From Ostrinia nubilalis (lineage: Eukaryota > Arthropoda > Insecta > Lepidoptera > Crambidae): a DNA stretch of 64,000 bases. This document shows, piece by piece, positions 30,946 to 41,049 of the stretch. Position 1 is the stretch's first letter; every line of letters starts with the position of its first letter. The stretch spans positions 9,940,001 through 10,004,000 of the forward strand of contig NC_087109.1 of the NCBI RefSeq assembly GCF_963855985.1, given 5' to 3'. Under the pieces are notes generated by a model. The model searched no databases and had not been told where the DNA came from. It saw nothing but the letters and a program-made list of their open reading frames with translations. The translations under genes were made by a program, and so were the position numbers.

Positions 30946-30985
30946 CAAGTGCTAAAAACAGCACAGTCAGTGCCGGCGATGTCAT
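30946..30985 (-). CDS. First coding exon: start of signal peptide of the CUB-domain protein
   Basis: On the minus strand, ATG at 30985 opens 13 codons, MTSPALTVLFLAL, plus one base (G), then a consensus donor GTAAGT at 30945-30940. A phase-1 intron inside a signal sequence is common in secreted proteins. Spliced to the exon at 4804-5280 it reads ALTVLFLALVTSTLGV, a typical hydrophobic core that neither exon has alone. The frame is closed upstream by a TGA at 31036-31034, so this ATG is the first in frame. An out-of-frame ATG at 31019 precedes it and could lower translation. The downstream exon choice is inferred from phase and content, not proven. Confidence 0.7.
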
Positions 30986-31481
30986 TGACCTGCCGGCCTC
31001 CCGGGCCGCTCGCCCGCATCTGTGGCAACACCATCAATCCCAACACTACTGGCACATCACTACTCCGCCCAACCCTTCACTACTCCACTGGCTGCCAGTG
31101 TCACTGTCACTGAGTATTGTCTTCTGTTGATTTACGCGGGTGACGAACATTCGCACTGTCTTTTGTTTTTGTATTCGAATTTCAAAATTATGCGCTCACT
31201 TTTTGTTTTATTTTCGTATTCCAATTTCAAATTTACGCACTGGCTTTGTTTTGTCGCACTCGAATTTTGACACTTTTTTTTTTTGCACACTCGAAGCTTT
31301 TAAAACTTAGGTATCTACACACTTCTTACTTGTTTACACTAGTTTTGCTTTAGATTTTTAATTTAGAATATGGTTTCACTGAATTCACACTGGTTTGCTA
31401 AATTCTAGGTGAACACTGAACACTCGGGATTTCGTTTTTTTCACTGATTTTGTTCACACGATTCACGTCTCCGCTGCAGTC
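30986..31481 (-). other. 5' leader of the CUB-domain gene (putative)
   Basis: This is a repeat-free stretch with several short upstream frames and TCAGT initiator-like sites (minus strand near 31446, 31410 and 31118). It begins either at a transcription start about 30 bases below the TATA-like box at 31512-31505 or at an acceptor-like TTGTTCACAG ending at 31482. The plus-strand frame at 31022-31270 is a shadow. Confidence 0.4.
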
Positions 31482-31512
31482 CTGTGAACAAGGAAATGAA
31501 TTTATATTTATA
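31482..31512 (-). promoter_or_regulatory. Putative core promoter (TATA-like box)
   Basis: TATAAATA on the minus strand at 31512-31505 lies about 30 bases upstream of the putative leader start. Position and sequence fit, but AT-rich DNA yields such boxes often. Confidence 0.25.
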
Positions 31513-31514
31513 AA

Positions 31515-32400
31515 AAATACTTTCAATGTAAAAAAAAATACCTGTCTAGGATACTACTTATTTTTCTGAAAGATACTTTGGACAATTTTCTCTAACTGTA
31601 ATGATATTAAAAAAGAAACACAACCATTTCTTTTAACGTAGTTAGTTATACCACAGAATAATAATAAGTACTACGTACAGAAGTTTTACTTCGCGAAGGT
31701 ATTTAAAAAAAGGTATGTTCAATGTCATTAACAATATGGTGTAATTTAACCTGTCTCAAGAGTCAAGCACCATTTTGTTGACAAACGTCAGTGATCGGCA
31801 CTGCGCCGAAGCTATAGGGCTGACTTCGGTAAAATGATGTGACGTGAGGTGCCAAACTGCGGAAAATGGCGGAGGAAATACATGATTTAGTATGAATTAT
31901 CATGAATAATATTAACTACTTATATACCTCTCAGTGTCTTGAGGCAACTTAAAAAAGTACATTCTGTGTTTTTATTATTATTTAGGCAGTTAAATACTGC
32001 ACAGTATTTAGTACGCCATTTTCTTTATTTTCTTCCATGATACACAAGAATACGCGTGCGTGAGTCAATGTTCGCTCGTATGTGAGGCCTTGTCGAATAG
32101 TATCCTGTAGGTGGGCCATCGTGCGTGTTTTGTTTTCGATGTAAACTCGCGGAGATGAACAGGCCTGGTTATACCAGATCCTCTAGCTATCAATGAAGCA
32201 TTTTCAAGTTTGATTTATAAAATAATCATTAAGTTGGTAAACCTATTCGATGAAACATCAGAAAACACATATTTTTCCAAAAGAGGGAAAAAAAAATGTT
32301 ACAACTACCTAGTGTTGAGCTAGTCCATGCGTTAAATTTTAGCAAAGATTGTGTAAAACCACGACTCAGTTTCGACGTGGCACTGCCACTTGTCTGGCAC
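31515..32400. other. Upstream region, no recognised gene
   Basis: No recognised repeats, apart from AT-rich simple stretches. This is where proximal regulatory DNA of the minus-strand gene would lie. Confidence 0.35.
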
Positions 32401-32402
32401 TC

Positions 32403-32460
32403 CGCCACTCGCCGGCCACTCGTCGGCCACTCGTCCGCCACTCGTGAGCCACTCGCGGGT
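32403..32460 (+). repeat. 11-bp minisatellite (GGCCACTCGTC)n
   Basis: Five tandem 11-bp units of GCCACTCGYSG type. The overlapping frames on both strands (32229-32499) are translations of the repeat. Confidence 0.75.
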
Positions 32461-32732
32461 AGCGGAGTGGCCATTAATGTTTTAAAGTATAGACTATAGC
32501 CTCACTACATTCAGATTATTGCATAATATTGCAGTATTTAGTGAATGGATTGACGTTAAGGATTGTTTTCATTAGAGAGATGAAAAAAGAAAACATAACC
32601 CTCCTTTTGATGCAGTCGGGTAAAAAGACAGATAGCTACTTCAAGAATGCTCTTCTATAGTTTTCCCACTCTCTTATAACCTAGGTGTTTTCAAAAAGCG
32701 AGTGAAAAAGTATTTACACATATTGATTAATA

Positions 32733-32912
32733 TTATGTAGAAAAGTTTTCTCTACCACGGGCCGGAAAACGTAGCGTAGATTGCTCCCACTAGGTGGACA
32801 GATGATCTGGTGAAGGTCACGGAAAGTTAGCAGGCAGCAGACCCAGTCATTGTGAAAATCCTTTAGGGAGGCTTTCGTCCAGAGTGGGCGTCATTAGGCT
32901 GAAACGAGCTAA
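32733..32912 (+). pseudogene. RTE-type LINE C-terminal remnant
   Basis: In broken frames: R-A-G-K-R-S, then TRWTDDLVKV, and SFREAFVQ-like, with ccactaggtggacagatgat and gaggctttcgtccagag. Decayed. Confidence 0.5.
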
Positions 32913-33415
32913 AGAACTATGTTGTAAAAAATATCACCATGTATACTTATAAAAACATCTAGGTCACAAAATAAACTAATTAGAAACGTAAAACGGCAAT
33001 TAAAACATTTAAAACGTTCTAATTAAATCCAAAGAAATTGACGTCTTTCTACAAACGTACGACACATGTAAATGTGAAAAGGCTTCTTTTCAGCAAGTCA
33101 GTCAAAGGTGAAAACGCTACGTAATCCAATATAGGGTTGTCACAGTTTTAAACAAATTCTGTTAGCAAAAAATAGGGTAACTATTAAAAGAAGGAGAATT
33201 TGGATGCTCTGATGAGCAATGATTGAATGATGCTGTAGTGTCTCGGTCTCGTTGAGAGACATATCATCCGAAAATAAAGTTACTCGAAAGTATGTGGCAA
33301 AAACGGTAATATTTACAAAAACTAGTTGTGGAGAAAACATTACGTGAGAAAAATCGAGTGTTAAGAGAAAATTAACAAATTAAAAAATATATTCGTCGAT
33401 GAAAAAAAGGATGCT

Positions 33416-33462
33416 GAAAAAAACTGGCAAATTGAAAGTTTTCCAACTGGCCAGTTTTTTTT
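33416..33462. repeat. Short hairpin
   Basis: aaaaaaactggc and gccagtttttttt are inverted around 22 bp. Confidence 0.5.
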
Positions 33463-33872
33463 GTCGTATAGCTAAGGAGCCGGCCGCGCCTGGAACAGCT
33501 TTTAAATTGCATTGTATTCAAAGTCAAATCAACTCATAATTTTAAACAACCTAGATCAAAGACACATAAAAATAATTTTGCGTTTCTATGCAACAACTTG
33601 CAGAATTACTGAGCGGATTTTGATGAAACTTTACAGTCTTACTGTTTATACTACATAAATACTTAGGCTATAATTTTTAACGATATTTCTGTGGCAAACC
33701 AAAATTCGCTCAGGCTACAGCAAAATGTAGTTGAAATATTTACAAGAGCTGCTAACCCTATTTAGGGTTCTCACAAACGGCAACACTAAAAGGGTTGGCA
33801 AAATAAAACCGACGGAGGTGTCGAGGTGCTTTGTAATATTAATGCGACCAGCCTGTATTATGTAACGCCTAC

Positions 33873-33966
33873 GTAAGGGCCATTTAAACGACAATCCAGT
33901 TTTGCAGGATCCTGCATTACTGGATACCGCAAAACTGGATTGCCGTGGGAAGGAAGGACTCTTACG
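33873..33966. mobile_element. Small MITE-like inverted repeat
   Basis: gacaatccagttttgc ... gcaaaactggattgc with GGCCATTTAAAC / GTGGGAAGG outer ends and a TAA / TTA at the borders. About 95 bp. Confidence 0.45.
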
Positions 33967-34538
33967 TAAACACTTTTTTAATGTTTAATTATTTTTACCT
34001 GTTGTCAAAAATAATAAAATGAAAAAAAAAAAGTTTTTTTATTTTTAATTTACTTAAACATAAATCGATTAAGTTAATGATTCTGACGCTCCTGGGCAAC
34101 AGTTTGCAAAATCTCTCTCTATAAATTTAGATAATTATTGTCCATCGTTATTATTTTAATAAATAAGTAAGTGTTTTTACGGTTCCGTAGGTATTTAAAA
34201 CTGTACTGGGGATTTTCTATGTGTAAATGCCTATTAATCATCCCCGTGTTATGATGTTTAGCATTACTACATATTTCTACCTTAGGTACTTATACAAACA
34301 CGTCTTTGTTTTGAAAAGCACTTTACACGTCCTAAATCTCTAAAATCTACATTATTACTGTTTGGCTATAATAATGTACGCAAAACGCGTGTGTTACGTG
34401 ACTTTGGGCTAAAATAAGTACGTAAGTGTTCTCGATTTCGAACAAACTAAATGCCTGTAAATATCTCCAGGGATACGTCATTTCAACATTGTTAGTATAG
34501 AAAGAGATTTCGGCTAAAATCCAGCCTGGATTTTGATT

Positions 34539-34663
34539 GATTAACGTATTCACAAACATTACTATGAGGTCTCACAGTGCACGCGGACGCACAGGGTAAC
34601 ACATGAACCTATCGCATTTTGCTGTTTCAAGTAAGCAAGCATCGTTTGTGAATACGGGCGTAA
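34539..34663 (+). mobile_element. MITE, TIR GCCCGTATTCACAAAC (copy 3, internally deleted)
   Basis: cgtattcacaaacattacta, tgaggtctcacagtgcacgc and gcaagcatcgtttgtgaata then CGGGCGTAA. It is shorter than the 27783 copy. Confidence 0.65.
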
Positions 34664-34743
34664 GTGACGTAAGTGCCTATAAGATTGACAGAAAGATATT
34701 CGTAAGTCTAAAGAGCCGTGTAAGTGCTTGTTCACGTAGGCAC

Positions 34744-34774
<31 letters not shown>

Positions 34775-34848
34775 TAACGTCGCGAGCTCGTGTTCATATT
34801 GACGACCAGGCGTTCGCGCGATTGTGACGTATTGTCAGAGGTCGAATT

Positions 34849-35139
34849 ATGGACGACGATCTTTTATTTTTAACCGAAAATTCATACCTAAAGTGGGAGA
34901 TGCTAAAAATTAGAATTGGTGTGCACGAGATTAATAAAGAAAGAGAACGGTCGGTATGGTGAATTTCATACTTTATATCGTAATTTGAGAGAACATCCTT
35001 CAAGGTTTTTTGGATATACCAGGATGAGTGTCAACTGTTTTGATTACATACTGGATTCAATAAGGAGTGATATTTCAAAAGTAGACACAAATTTTCATAA
35101 AAGTATAAAGCCCGAAGAAAGACTATTTGTAACTATAAG
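34849..35139 (+). pseudogene. PIF/Harbinger transposase, first exon (frameshifted)
   Basis: ATG at 34849 opens MDDDLLFLTENSYLKWEMLK and reaches TGA at 34960-34962. One base further the frame continues EFHTLYRNLREHPSRFFGYT, RMSVNCFDYILDSI and KSIKPEERLFVTIR, then a GTGAGT donor at 35140. The F-x-x-Y-x-R-M and P-x-E-R-L-x-V-T-I-R blocks are hallmarks of the N-terminal part of HARBI1-like nucleases. The DDE catalytic exons are absent. Confidence 0.75.
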
Positions 35140-35251
35140 GTGAGTTAAAAAAAAAGATTTTCTTAGTAAGTAATTTATAATTTTCAATCAAAATCAAATT
35201 CAAACAAGGTTCCTCTTTATTATTTAATTTAATTAATATTATCGTTATCAA

Positions 35252-35350
35252 CTAAACAACATTTCTGTTCATATGATGACTGTGTTTACTTTGCCAAATA
35301 GGAGTTCTAGCCTGAATAGCACTAATAAACTCTTCTGTATTGAACGACAT
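35252..35350 (-). pseudogene. MADF-type DNA-binding domain fragment
   Basis: On the minus strand ATG 35350 opens 32 codons, MSFNTEEFISAIQARTPIWQ then SKHSHHMNRNVV, to TAG at 35254-35252. The E-x-F-I-x-A-I-x-x-R-x-P-I-W start followed by a Y/H-x-N-R-N segment matches the first half of a MADF domain. Such proteins accompany Harbinger transposases. Upstream on the same strand an AG|GTAAGT donor near 35401 suggests a leader exon. Confidence 0.6.
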
Positions 35351-35635
35351 GATAAAAACGTGCTATCGTTTCTAGCGACAAGATCAAACTGGTTGAACTT
35401 ACCTGACGTCGTGAGTGAAACGCGCGCGCCGCCGCTAGTTTGACATGAACACACACAAACATCTTCACGCGTTGAAATTACCGCGAGCGCTTCGCGCGCG
35501 CCAGTCGCTAGCTTGCCCGCTAGTTAGACCGCACGTGCGTTTCGTACGTGAACACTTGGAATCACTACATATGTTTGATATTTCGTCACCGCGCCCGCGC
35601 CCGCGCCCGCGAGTCAACGTGTGCAAGCACTATGG

Positions 35636-35976
35636 CTAAGAACTCATGGCGCGATTTTCACCCGCGCCCGCGGCGGTTGTGGAAATGCGGTTTTATTTCA
35701 AAACTCACGGGAGCGGTTTTTGCGCGGTTATTTTAAGAACTCATGGCGCGATTTCCGCGCGCTAAGTCACTGGTACAAAATGGTCGCCCGCCGATCGGGC
35801 AGTGTTCGCGCGGGCGAATACCGCCGAGCGGGACGCGCATACAACCGCGCCCGCTGCGGGCGAAAACCGCGTCGTGAGTTGTACATTAGTTTTACATAAG
35901 TATCTACATTCTACAGAAGCTACGGGCCCGCAACCGCCGCGAGCGCGGGTGAAAATTGCGCCATGAGTTTTTAGCC
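35636..35976. mobile_element. GC-rich MITE with AACTCATGGCGC ends
   Basis: The left end GAACTCATGGCGCGATTTTC, a second direct copy at about 35738, and an inverted right end GAAAATTGCGCCATGAGTTT (to 35974) are flanked by TAA / TTA. The CpG-rich frames over it are not genes. Confidence 0.55.
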
Positions 35977-35979
35977 TAA

Positions 35980-37345
35980 TACGAGATTTGAGAATATATT
36001 AAAATTACACACAAACAATGTTTGAGGAATATCTACAAGGCTTTGTCGATTTGTCCTCGTTTGTATTATATTCTGCGGTTTAGTTTCGTAGTTTCGAGTA
36101 GAAATCACATTAACCTAGCATTTTGTAAAACTTATCATCTATCCTATTTACTATGCCGCACATAATGTGGGCAGTATTTTAATTCATAAAATAGCTAGGA
36201 AGGCTTTGATATGTCTGAGAAATTTCCGTTTACATTTCAACAACAAAACTGTAGTTTTGTAGCAAAATCACTTTGTCTCCTGATGAGACCTGCGATAAGC
36301 ACATTTATTGCTTGAGGGCTTTTTTGCTTTTGTCCCTGGATTTGTGTTGCTACATCGTCTAGAGACAGGCGATTATCACCTTTATTGTCAGACAGACAAG
36401 CAATAGTCGCCTTTATTGTTAAAGGAAATGCCCTAATGGCCTACGTTTTCAGATTTCAGGCTACGAAGCTTTTTATTTTCGAAGAATACTTTTTTTTAAC
36501 TTGATGCCTTTGGGTATAATATACACTACGGGACTATTCCCACCTCTCGTTCCCACCGCTGCAACTTCTAGTAGCCAGGATCTACTGACCGCCAATAAAA
36601 ACCCAATCAGTGAAGGTCAGGTTTGTCCCGGAGAAAAGTAAAACTGTCAGACACGCAACGAAATTAACCAGAAGAACATAATTATGAGGAGTTCGCAGTT
36701 AAGGTTCGACTTCCCTCCAAGTGGATGACAGGTGACAAATAAAGGTTCAATTACTTATAAGAAAAGATATGCACCACGGACAATAAATACCAGTGTTGCT
36801 GCTAGTGACATCTCGCTCACTCAGTTCTTTGTTGCTCTATTCCGCTAGGGATATTAATTTTAAGGGCCAGATCCGCACGCGTGCTTAAATCCGGATCACT
36901 GGAAAAAGGCACATCACTTCAGCGTCAAAGAGAAGGAATTACATTTTTTAAAACAAGCTATCCAACGATTTGTTTGCGATCCTTTCCAAGTGGATTTTAA
37001 TCTAGATTAAATCCCTAGGGAACTGAGCATCGCACAGATACCACTTTGTGACAGAATTAATTAAAAATGGCGGCGAAGTGTCACGTCAATATTGTAGAGC
37101 TTGCAAAAGTTTAGTCAACTATAACATAAGTTACGGTATTTTGGAGCTTAACCAACTCGTATGGTCAGTTAACGCTAAATTTTCCATTTACTTCTGGTAT
37201 ATTAAAACTGTATAATAATATTTTACGTTCCGAATTCATCTTTGAAATAATTTTCTTGCTTCCCCAACCCATCTGGCCAGTAAATATTTTATTTACTTGT
37301 GATGCATTAAAAGGTCTTCCTTCTGCAGTGAAGACCAAATGATCT
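35980..37345. other. Unassigned, with one dispersed fragment
   Basis: 36515-36606 is the inverse of sequence around the RTE insertion at 16170-16190 plus 16564-16650 (gtagatcctggctac, gggaacgaga.gtgggaatag) and lacks that insertion. Otherwise no gene or repeat is recognised. Confidence 0.4.
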
Positions 37346-37529
37346 GTGTGCTTACCATGAGTTTACGTTACGTGTACCTACTCGCTGAAACTGCGTAAAA
37401 AATGTCATTAAATGTATGACAGATTGTGCAGCGCCCCTAGCGGTTACTTTCAAGAACTAAAATTTTCATAGATTTTATTGACGTACTCACTAGCGAGCAC
37501 ATATTATTATGGAAACTTATGGTAAGCAC
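37346..37529. mobile_element. MITE, TIR GTGTGCTTACCATGAG (copy 3)
   Basis: gtgtgcttaccatgagttta and the inverse of the right end cttatggtaagcac. More decayed; the flanks are TCT / ACT. Confidence 0.65.
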
Positions 37530-37899
37530 ACTGATGATGATAACCTTAACTTCGAAGAGTTGAATTATATTTTTAGTGATAAAAGTAACACTTTGTATTA
37601 GAATCTGCATGAATGTTTGTAATAAAATGTGTTATTACAATTTTATAATTATATATTAAACCAACCTATATTAAAAATAATTCAAATTGTTCAATACCAT
37701 AAAATTGCGGTTGTTTATTAGGTGATTACATTTTCGTGGTTTATCAATAAAGCTGTACCATCGGCAATAGTGTTAACTATACATTGCCTGTCATGTCGTC
37801 TCGTTCTATCGCAAAGAATCACCATTTGATGAGAGCGAGAGCAAAAACGGAAATGGATAGTTAACAGTGTGGCCGTGTGTAGGTACAGCTTTGATATAA

Positions 37900-38720
37900 T
37901 TTTATCAATCCACTGAACTGACCAATATCTGCATTAATTAAATTAATTAGTTCATAATTACCTCAATATCCTGGTCACTAATTAAAAGCACCTTTGATTG
38001 CTAATCTGAGTATAATGAGCAAGGTATTTGATTATAAGGCAGGAAATTATAGAGTCGTGACGGATGCATATAGTTTGAGAAGTCACGGATGCATATTGTG
38101 GCGGATCATTAGTAGACAGCACTTCTAAATTGGTATAGTAGGTGCTCATCTACTTTAGAAAAGGAATTAGTTTTTATTCCCAATAGTTTGGGTTTTACGC
38201 TGATGTGTCAGACAATTCTTCCATTTCAACAGATTAATAACAATTTCATATGTTTATTACGATTTTTGTATAAATCTGGGACACCTCTGTCATAACTGAT
38301 GATAACCATAGATTCAAAATAAAACTAAATTGCAGATTTTGCTTCTCTGTATGTGGGGGTTACCAAATAGTCACAGTGAAACTCATTTGTAAAAACAGAA
38401 TCAAATGAAATAAGAAAAAAAACAGTAAAACAACGATTCCAAAAATTCGTTAAAAATAACTGCTTTATTAGGTCATTAATTAAGGACAAATAAATAAACA
38501 TAATTAACATTTAGATAAATAAATAAACAAATTTTCCTGTACCCAATCAAATCGATTACAGCGCTATCACTGTAATTGAATAAATTAATTAACAACTTCG
38601 GGTCATTAATAAATTCAATTTGCCTTTTGAGTCGCCTATTAAGAATGTAAGGGGAGGAAACATCTGCTTAATTAATATGCTAATGTTGATTACAAGTAAG
38701 GAAATTACGGAGTTTTGAGT
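37900..38720. other. AT-rich, homeodomain-site-rich non-coding stretch
   Basis: There are many TAATTA/ATTAAT cores (attaattaaattaattagtt near 37935, actaattaaaagcacctttg near 37978, ttaattaatatgctaatg near 38670). No repeat match and no coding exon is seen. Possible cis-regulatory DNA or simply AT-rich sequence. Confidence 0.25.
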
Positions 38721-38879
38721 TAACTTGGACGTTAAAGTACGGGCTGGCCCAAAAACAAATGCACTTTTGAAAATTCAAGGAAATAACAAGGTGACAAGTG
38801 ACGTGCTAATATCTAGACTTACAGATTAAAATACTTAAATACCTACCTAGTAATTATTACCTAGTAATGACTCTCATAT

Positions 38880-39006
38880 AAATTTGGATAACTTGGATTG
38901 ACCAGTCCCCGAAAGCAGCGCCTGTTCACAGACATGACGAGTGAACCAGCCATCGCTTCACTCGACCATATTAGAGGGAATGTAACGACCCGCCTCACTA
39001 CGCCTA
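38880..39006 (-). repeat. LINE 3' UTR fragment (same family as 1214-1922)
   Basis: gtccccgaaagcagcgcctg and gaatgtaacgacccgcctca are the complement of 1400-1510 with almost no change. Confidence 0.8.
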
Positions 39007-39009
39007 CTA

Positions 39010-39940
39010 CTGTATAATTTTGTAGTTCAATGTTTATTTTTAAATTACATCTTTAAAATAATTTCCTTGACGGTTACAATTTTCTTCCAATCTTGCATCA
39101 AAATTTTTAAAAACTTTCTTTAAGAGTTTCCTCGAAATGGATTGCATTGATGGCATGCTCAAAAATCACATAAATCACACTTTAAAATGGTTTTATCACT
39201 TTGAATTTGGACTGATTGGCAAGATTTCAAATCAGGCCTTATTTTTATATTTACCGAAGTCTAATTTATTGTTGTTTGGATGCGGATTTTGACTTGTGGC
39301 CCTTTCGTTTCTAAGCAGCGATAATATAAAGGTTCATCTCATTTCATACTGTGGACCCAAAATACATGTATATATAAATACACGTACTTTTGTTAATATT
39401 CATGTCCCGTAAAAGCTATGATTCAGTATTTTGAACATAAATTCATGAAATTAGCGCGACGACACGTATGATAAATTCGAGAAGCTTTTAGCATAGCCTG
39501 TGCAAAACAGCCAGGTCACTTCAACATTTATCACTTAATATTTTTACCTGCTTGCAATGAAAATGTCAAATGGATAGCTCTTTACTTAAAATGACGCAAG
39601 TTGCATTTCAAAACTTGAGTAAAAGGCTGAATATTAAGCATAGAATGAATGTTGAATTCCAATTTTAGACCAATCACAGGGCAGAATCTATGACTGCAAC
39701 TGAATCGAGTTTTGTGTTTCGTTCTATAACGACCTAGTATTAGATCATTGGTGCGACCCCAGTTTTTACATTCCACAAAAGAAAAAATAGCAAAAGCTGC
39801 TGAAAAGTGTACGTGTTATTCTTCAAATCCACGTGAGTCCTGTTATTAGGTCTGTAAGAGATCACTTCCTAGCGATAAGACTAGGTGTGTTGTTTTGAAT
39901 TTGTTTTTTAATTTGTCAGTCCGGGATGAAAATTCAATGA
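39010..39940. other. No recognised gene or repeat
   Basis: The short minus frame at 39582-39776 has no domain. At 39040-39180 sequence such as ctttaagagtttcctcgaaa and cttgacggttacaattttct is reminiscent of a transposon but not assignable. Confidence 0.3.
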
Positions 39941-39947
39941 AGTCTAA

Positions 39948-40108
39948 GGGCCTTCGCCCACGGCGAGCGCGCGTTAGTAGCGATGCTGTCGCTACTAACG
40001 CGCGGTAGTCGCATTTGCAACGCACTACAGAAGTGATGCCAACGCGCTACAGCTACAGCAGCGCGACTGCATCGCTACAAAAAGTGGCCGTGGGCGAGGG
40101 CCCTTAAT
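39948..40108. mobile_element. GC-rich MITE, Harbinger-like (copy 2)
   Basis: The ends are GGGCCTTCGCCCACGGC and GGCCGTGGGCGAGGGCCC with TAA / TTA flanks. The interior gcgttagtagcgatgctgtc is shared with 13807-14222. Confidence 0.65.
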
Positions 40109-40320
40109 AAAAGAAGACTGTATTTTAAAATTGTCTTCTTAATATTGAGTTTACTGATCTACTTAACCTACGTCTTTAGTAAACAGGGCATACGTAAGAT
40201 GGTTTCACGGGGAGTAGATCTTAATCTCGCCCCACACCATTGGAAGGTAAATACCTACCTATAGCACTCTCCGTCGGTTTTGTTTGCATTTAATTTTGTA
40301 CGATAGAGAAAACGTAAGGT

Positions 40321-40442
40321 AGAATTGTGTAAAGCAATCGTTATCATTTGACAGTTCATAACATACGATTATTCTGTCAAACGCTGACTTTATCGTACGT
40401 TATGAACTGTCAAATGATTACGATTGCTTTACACAATTACAC
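40321..40442. repeat. Near-perfect 122-bp hairpin (MITE-like)
   Basis: aattgtgtaaagcaatcgtt, then atttgacagttcataacata, are matched by tatgaactgtcaaatgatta / gattgctttacacaatt. The arms are about 48 bp. Confidence 0.65.
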
Positions 40443-40543
40443 CTCTGAGACTGTTAAGGTCTTATTACAGATACCTATGTAAGTATGTGTTTTATCAACT
40501 GATTATTGCTATGTTGTTTTTTATAATAGAGTAGCATAGGTAG

Positions 40544-40792
40544 GTTGAGTTGCACCACCTTATTTTAACCGTAACTATAACCATAATTGTTATTTTTTGA
40601 ATGGAGTTTGACAGACTTGACGTTTGACGACCGGTCCTTCGCTGCAGCGTGTTAGTAGGTACAATAATAAGGCTGGGTTTCACCATCTTACTTTAACATT
40701 AACAAACGTCAAAAATATGTCAAACTCCATACCAAAAACATCGGTTATCGTTACAGTTACCGTTAAAGTTGGGTGGTGCAACACAGTTTAAA
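40544..40792. mobile_element. Two adjacent MITEs of the AGGCTGAGTTG family
   Basis: The first copy starts ggttgagttgcaccacctta. The second starts aaggctgggtttcaccatct and ends gttaaagttgggtggtgcaa. They meet near 40671. No gene is seen. Confidence 0.55.
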
Positions 40793-41049
40793 AGTATAAC
40801 CTAGTAAAGACTAAAACAAAAGAAGGAAAAGCAAGATGAAATGTTTGAAAAGTATGAAACCCCGCAAAGGAATTTAATCCTTAAAATATTATATTTCAAG
40901 ACGGATAAATTTCGAATTGCCTGAATGACCACATTATCCGTGACATTGTGGAGGCAAGGAAGAAGATATGACAGAGCTTTTCCATTAGGAAGCTTTTAAA
41001 AGTGCGGAATGGTTTGTTTAATTTTACCTACAAAGGAAGTTCAGGTGTT

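Larger units (their letters stand above)
34720..35632. mobile_element. Internally deleted PIF/Harbinger-like transposon with transposase and MADF-type exons
   Basis: Two convergent exons (next entries) lie between GC-rich ends related by inversion: gtgcttgttcacgtaggcac then (GGGCGC)n at 34722-34775, and the inverse of gtgcttgcacacgttgactc then (GGGCGC)n at 35590-35632. A nuclease plus a Myb/MADF-type DNA-binding protein is the standard gene pair of this superfamily. Most of the transposase is gone. Exact ends and target duplication were not established. Confidence 0.6.

Noticed and set aside
32229..32499. Frames on both strands with regular Arg/Ser/Ala content
   Set aside because: Produced by the 11-bp minisatellite.
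35445..35899. Several Arg/Pro-rich plus-strand frames
   Set aside because: High-CpG transposon ends (Harbinger-like) generate stop-poor frames; no domain.
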